Positions 34,978-35,185 of a stretch of DNA of 35,185 nucleotides are shown here, in pieces. Position numbers and translations under genes: made by a program. The DNA comes from Actinomycetes bacterium (GTDB taxonomy: Bacteria > Actinomycetota > Actinomycetes > Streptosporangiales > Streptosporangiaceae). The stretch spans positions 1 to 35,185 of the forward strand of contig JAJYUU010000041.1 in NCBI GenBank assembly GCA_021792405.1, in the 5' to 3' direction. Under the pieces are notes generated by a model. It had not been told where the DNA came from and made no database searches. It saw only the letters and a program-made list of their open reading frames with translations. How positions within the stretch are numbered: the stretch's first letter is position 1; each line of letters begins with the position of its first letter.

Positions 34978-35174
34978 ATATGATTTCGAGCGCAGGGCTC
35001 AGATCAGGGCATTCCAGGACTGAAGCGACTCAGGCTGCGCTCGCGGTCGCATATCGAGCTGATCGGCACGCCGAGTTCCTCTTGCCGACCGCAAAGGCCT
35101 GGTAAAGAATCGGGGGAAGGGGTGGCGAGCGATAGCCGCCCGCGGCGTACCGATGTCCGGCCGGAGGTGGCGCT

Positions 35175-35185
35175 GTGGCCTTGTC
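35175..35185 (+). CDS. Possible start of a truncated gene at the window edge
   Basis: A GTG at 35175 has GGAGG seven bases upstream, a good ribosome site, but only three full codons are in the window. An in-frame-independent GTG at 35122 behind a G-rich run is another option. The product cannot be named. The stretch 34978-35174 otherwise holds no recognisable feature. Confidence 0.3.

Noticed and set aside
34940-35023. 27-codon plus-strand frame starting MDEIIERLFDLLKYDF
   Set aside because: It looks protein-like but has low third-position GC and overlaps the promoter of the radical-SAM gene. The AGG-rich sequence upstream is far from ideal. Not called as a gene.
1-35185. tRNA, rRNA, CRISPR arrays, intact insertion sequences or prophage genes
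   Set aside because: I looked in all gaps for tRNA-like arms, regularly spaced repeats and transposase motifs and saw none. Gaps are mostly under 300 bp.

Overview
The window is high-GC DNA whose codons mostly end in G or C. It has many GTG starts, GTGA/ATGA stop-start overlaps, a HrdB-like sigma factor with an N-terminal region 1.1, and the classical menaquinone genes menE, menBCD and menF. Together these point to an actinomycete (Actinomycetota), probably a Streptosporangiales- or Streptomyces-like chromosome. No phage genes, intact transposases, CRISPR arrays, rRNA or tRNA genes were recognised. The sequence reads as an ordinary chromosomal region with a few decaying genes.

Left part (1-7940). 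A secreted trypsin-like protease (-) faces a three-gene operon (+): a bicupin, a Rieske oxygenase and a 70-residue CxxC protein. A LacI-type palindromic operator lies just upstream of this operon. A thiolase/lipid-transfer-type protein (-) follows. Next is a SigE-family ECF sigma factor that overlaps by 8 bp the gene of a membrane-anchored beta-propeller, a plausible sigma/sensor pair. Acyl-CoA thioesterase II and a DUF35 zinc-ribbon/OB protein (both -) close this part.

Middle part (7995-24447). On the minus strand are PEP carboxylase, FtsH, a SigR-like ECF sigma factor without an adjacent anti-sigma gene, and a large LuxR/LAL ATPase regulator. Small membrane and PH-like hypothetical proteins follow, then two GNAT acetyltransferases, an SGNH hydrolase, methionine aminopeptidase, a broken phosphotransferase gene, a DUF1269 protein and a principal-type sigma-70 factor.

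Right part (24639-35185). menE (-) is divergent from menB-menC-menD (+, each pair overlapping by 4 bp). Then come a VapC/PIN toxin remnant, a Mut7-C protein, a DUF1810 protein and menF (-), so most of the enzymes from chorismate to 1,4-dihydroxy-2-naphthoyl-CoA are here. A fluoride-channel operon crcB-DUF190-crcB (-) follows. The window ends with a radical-SAM gene that has a textbook leaderless promoter but carries a frameshifting deletion.

The most notable observations are small-scale lesions readable directly from the DNA. A 14-bp tandem duplication breaks the phosphotransferase gene. A deletion collapsed onto a 12-bp repeat breaks the radical-SAM gene. A compensated -1/+1 frameshift pair rewrites about 16 residues of the Rieske oxygenase. 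These are either genuine recent decay by slippage or assembly errors. I did not find a clearly new multi-gene system. The best candidate is the ECF sigma/beta-propeller pair.
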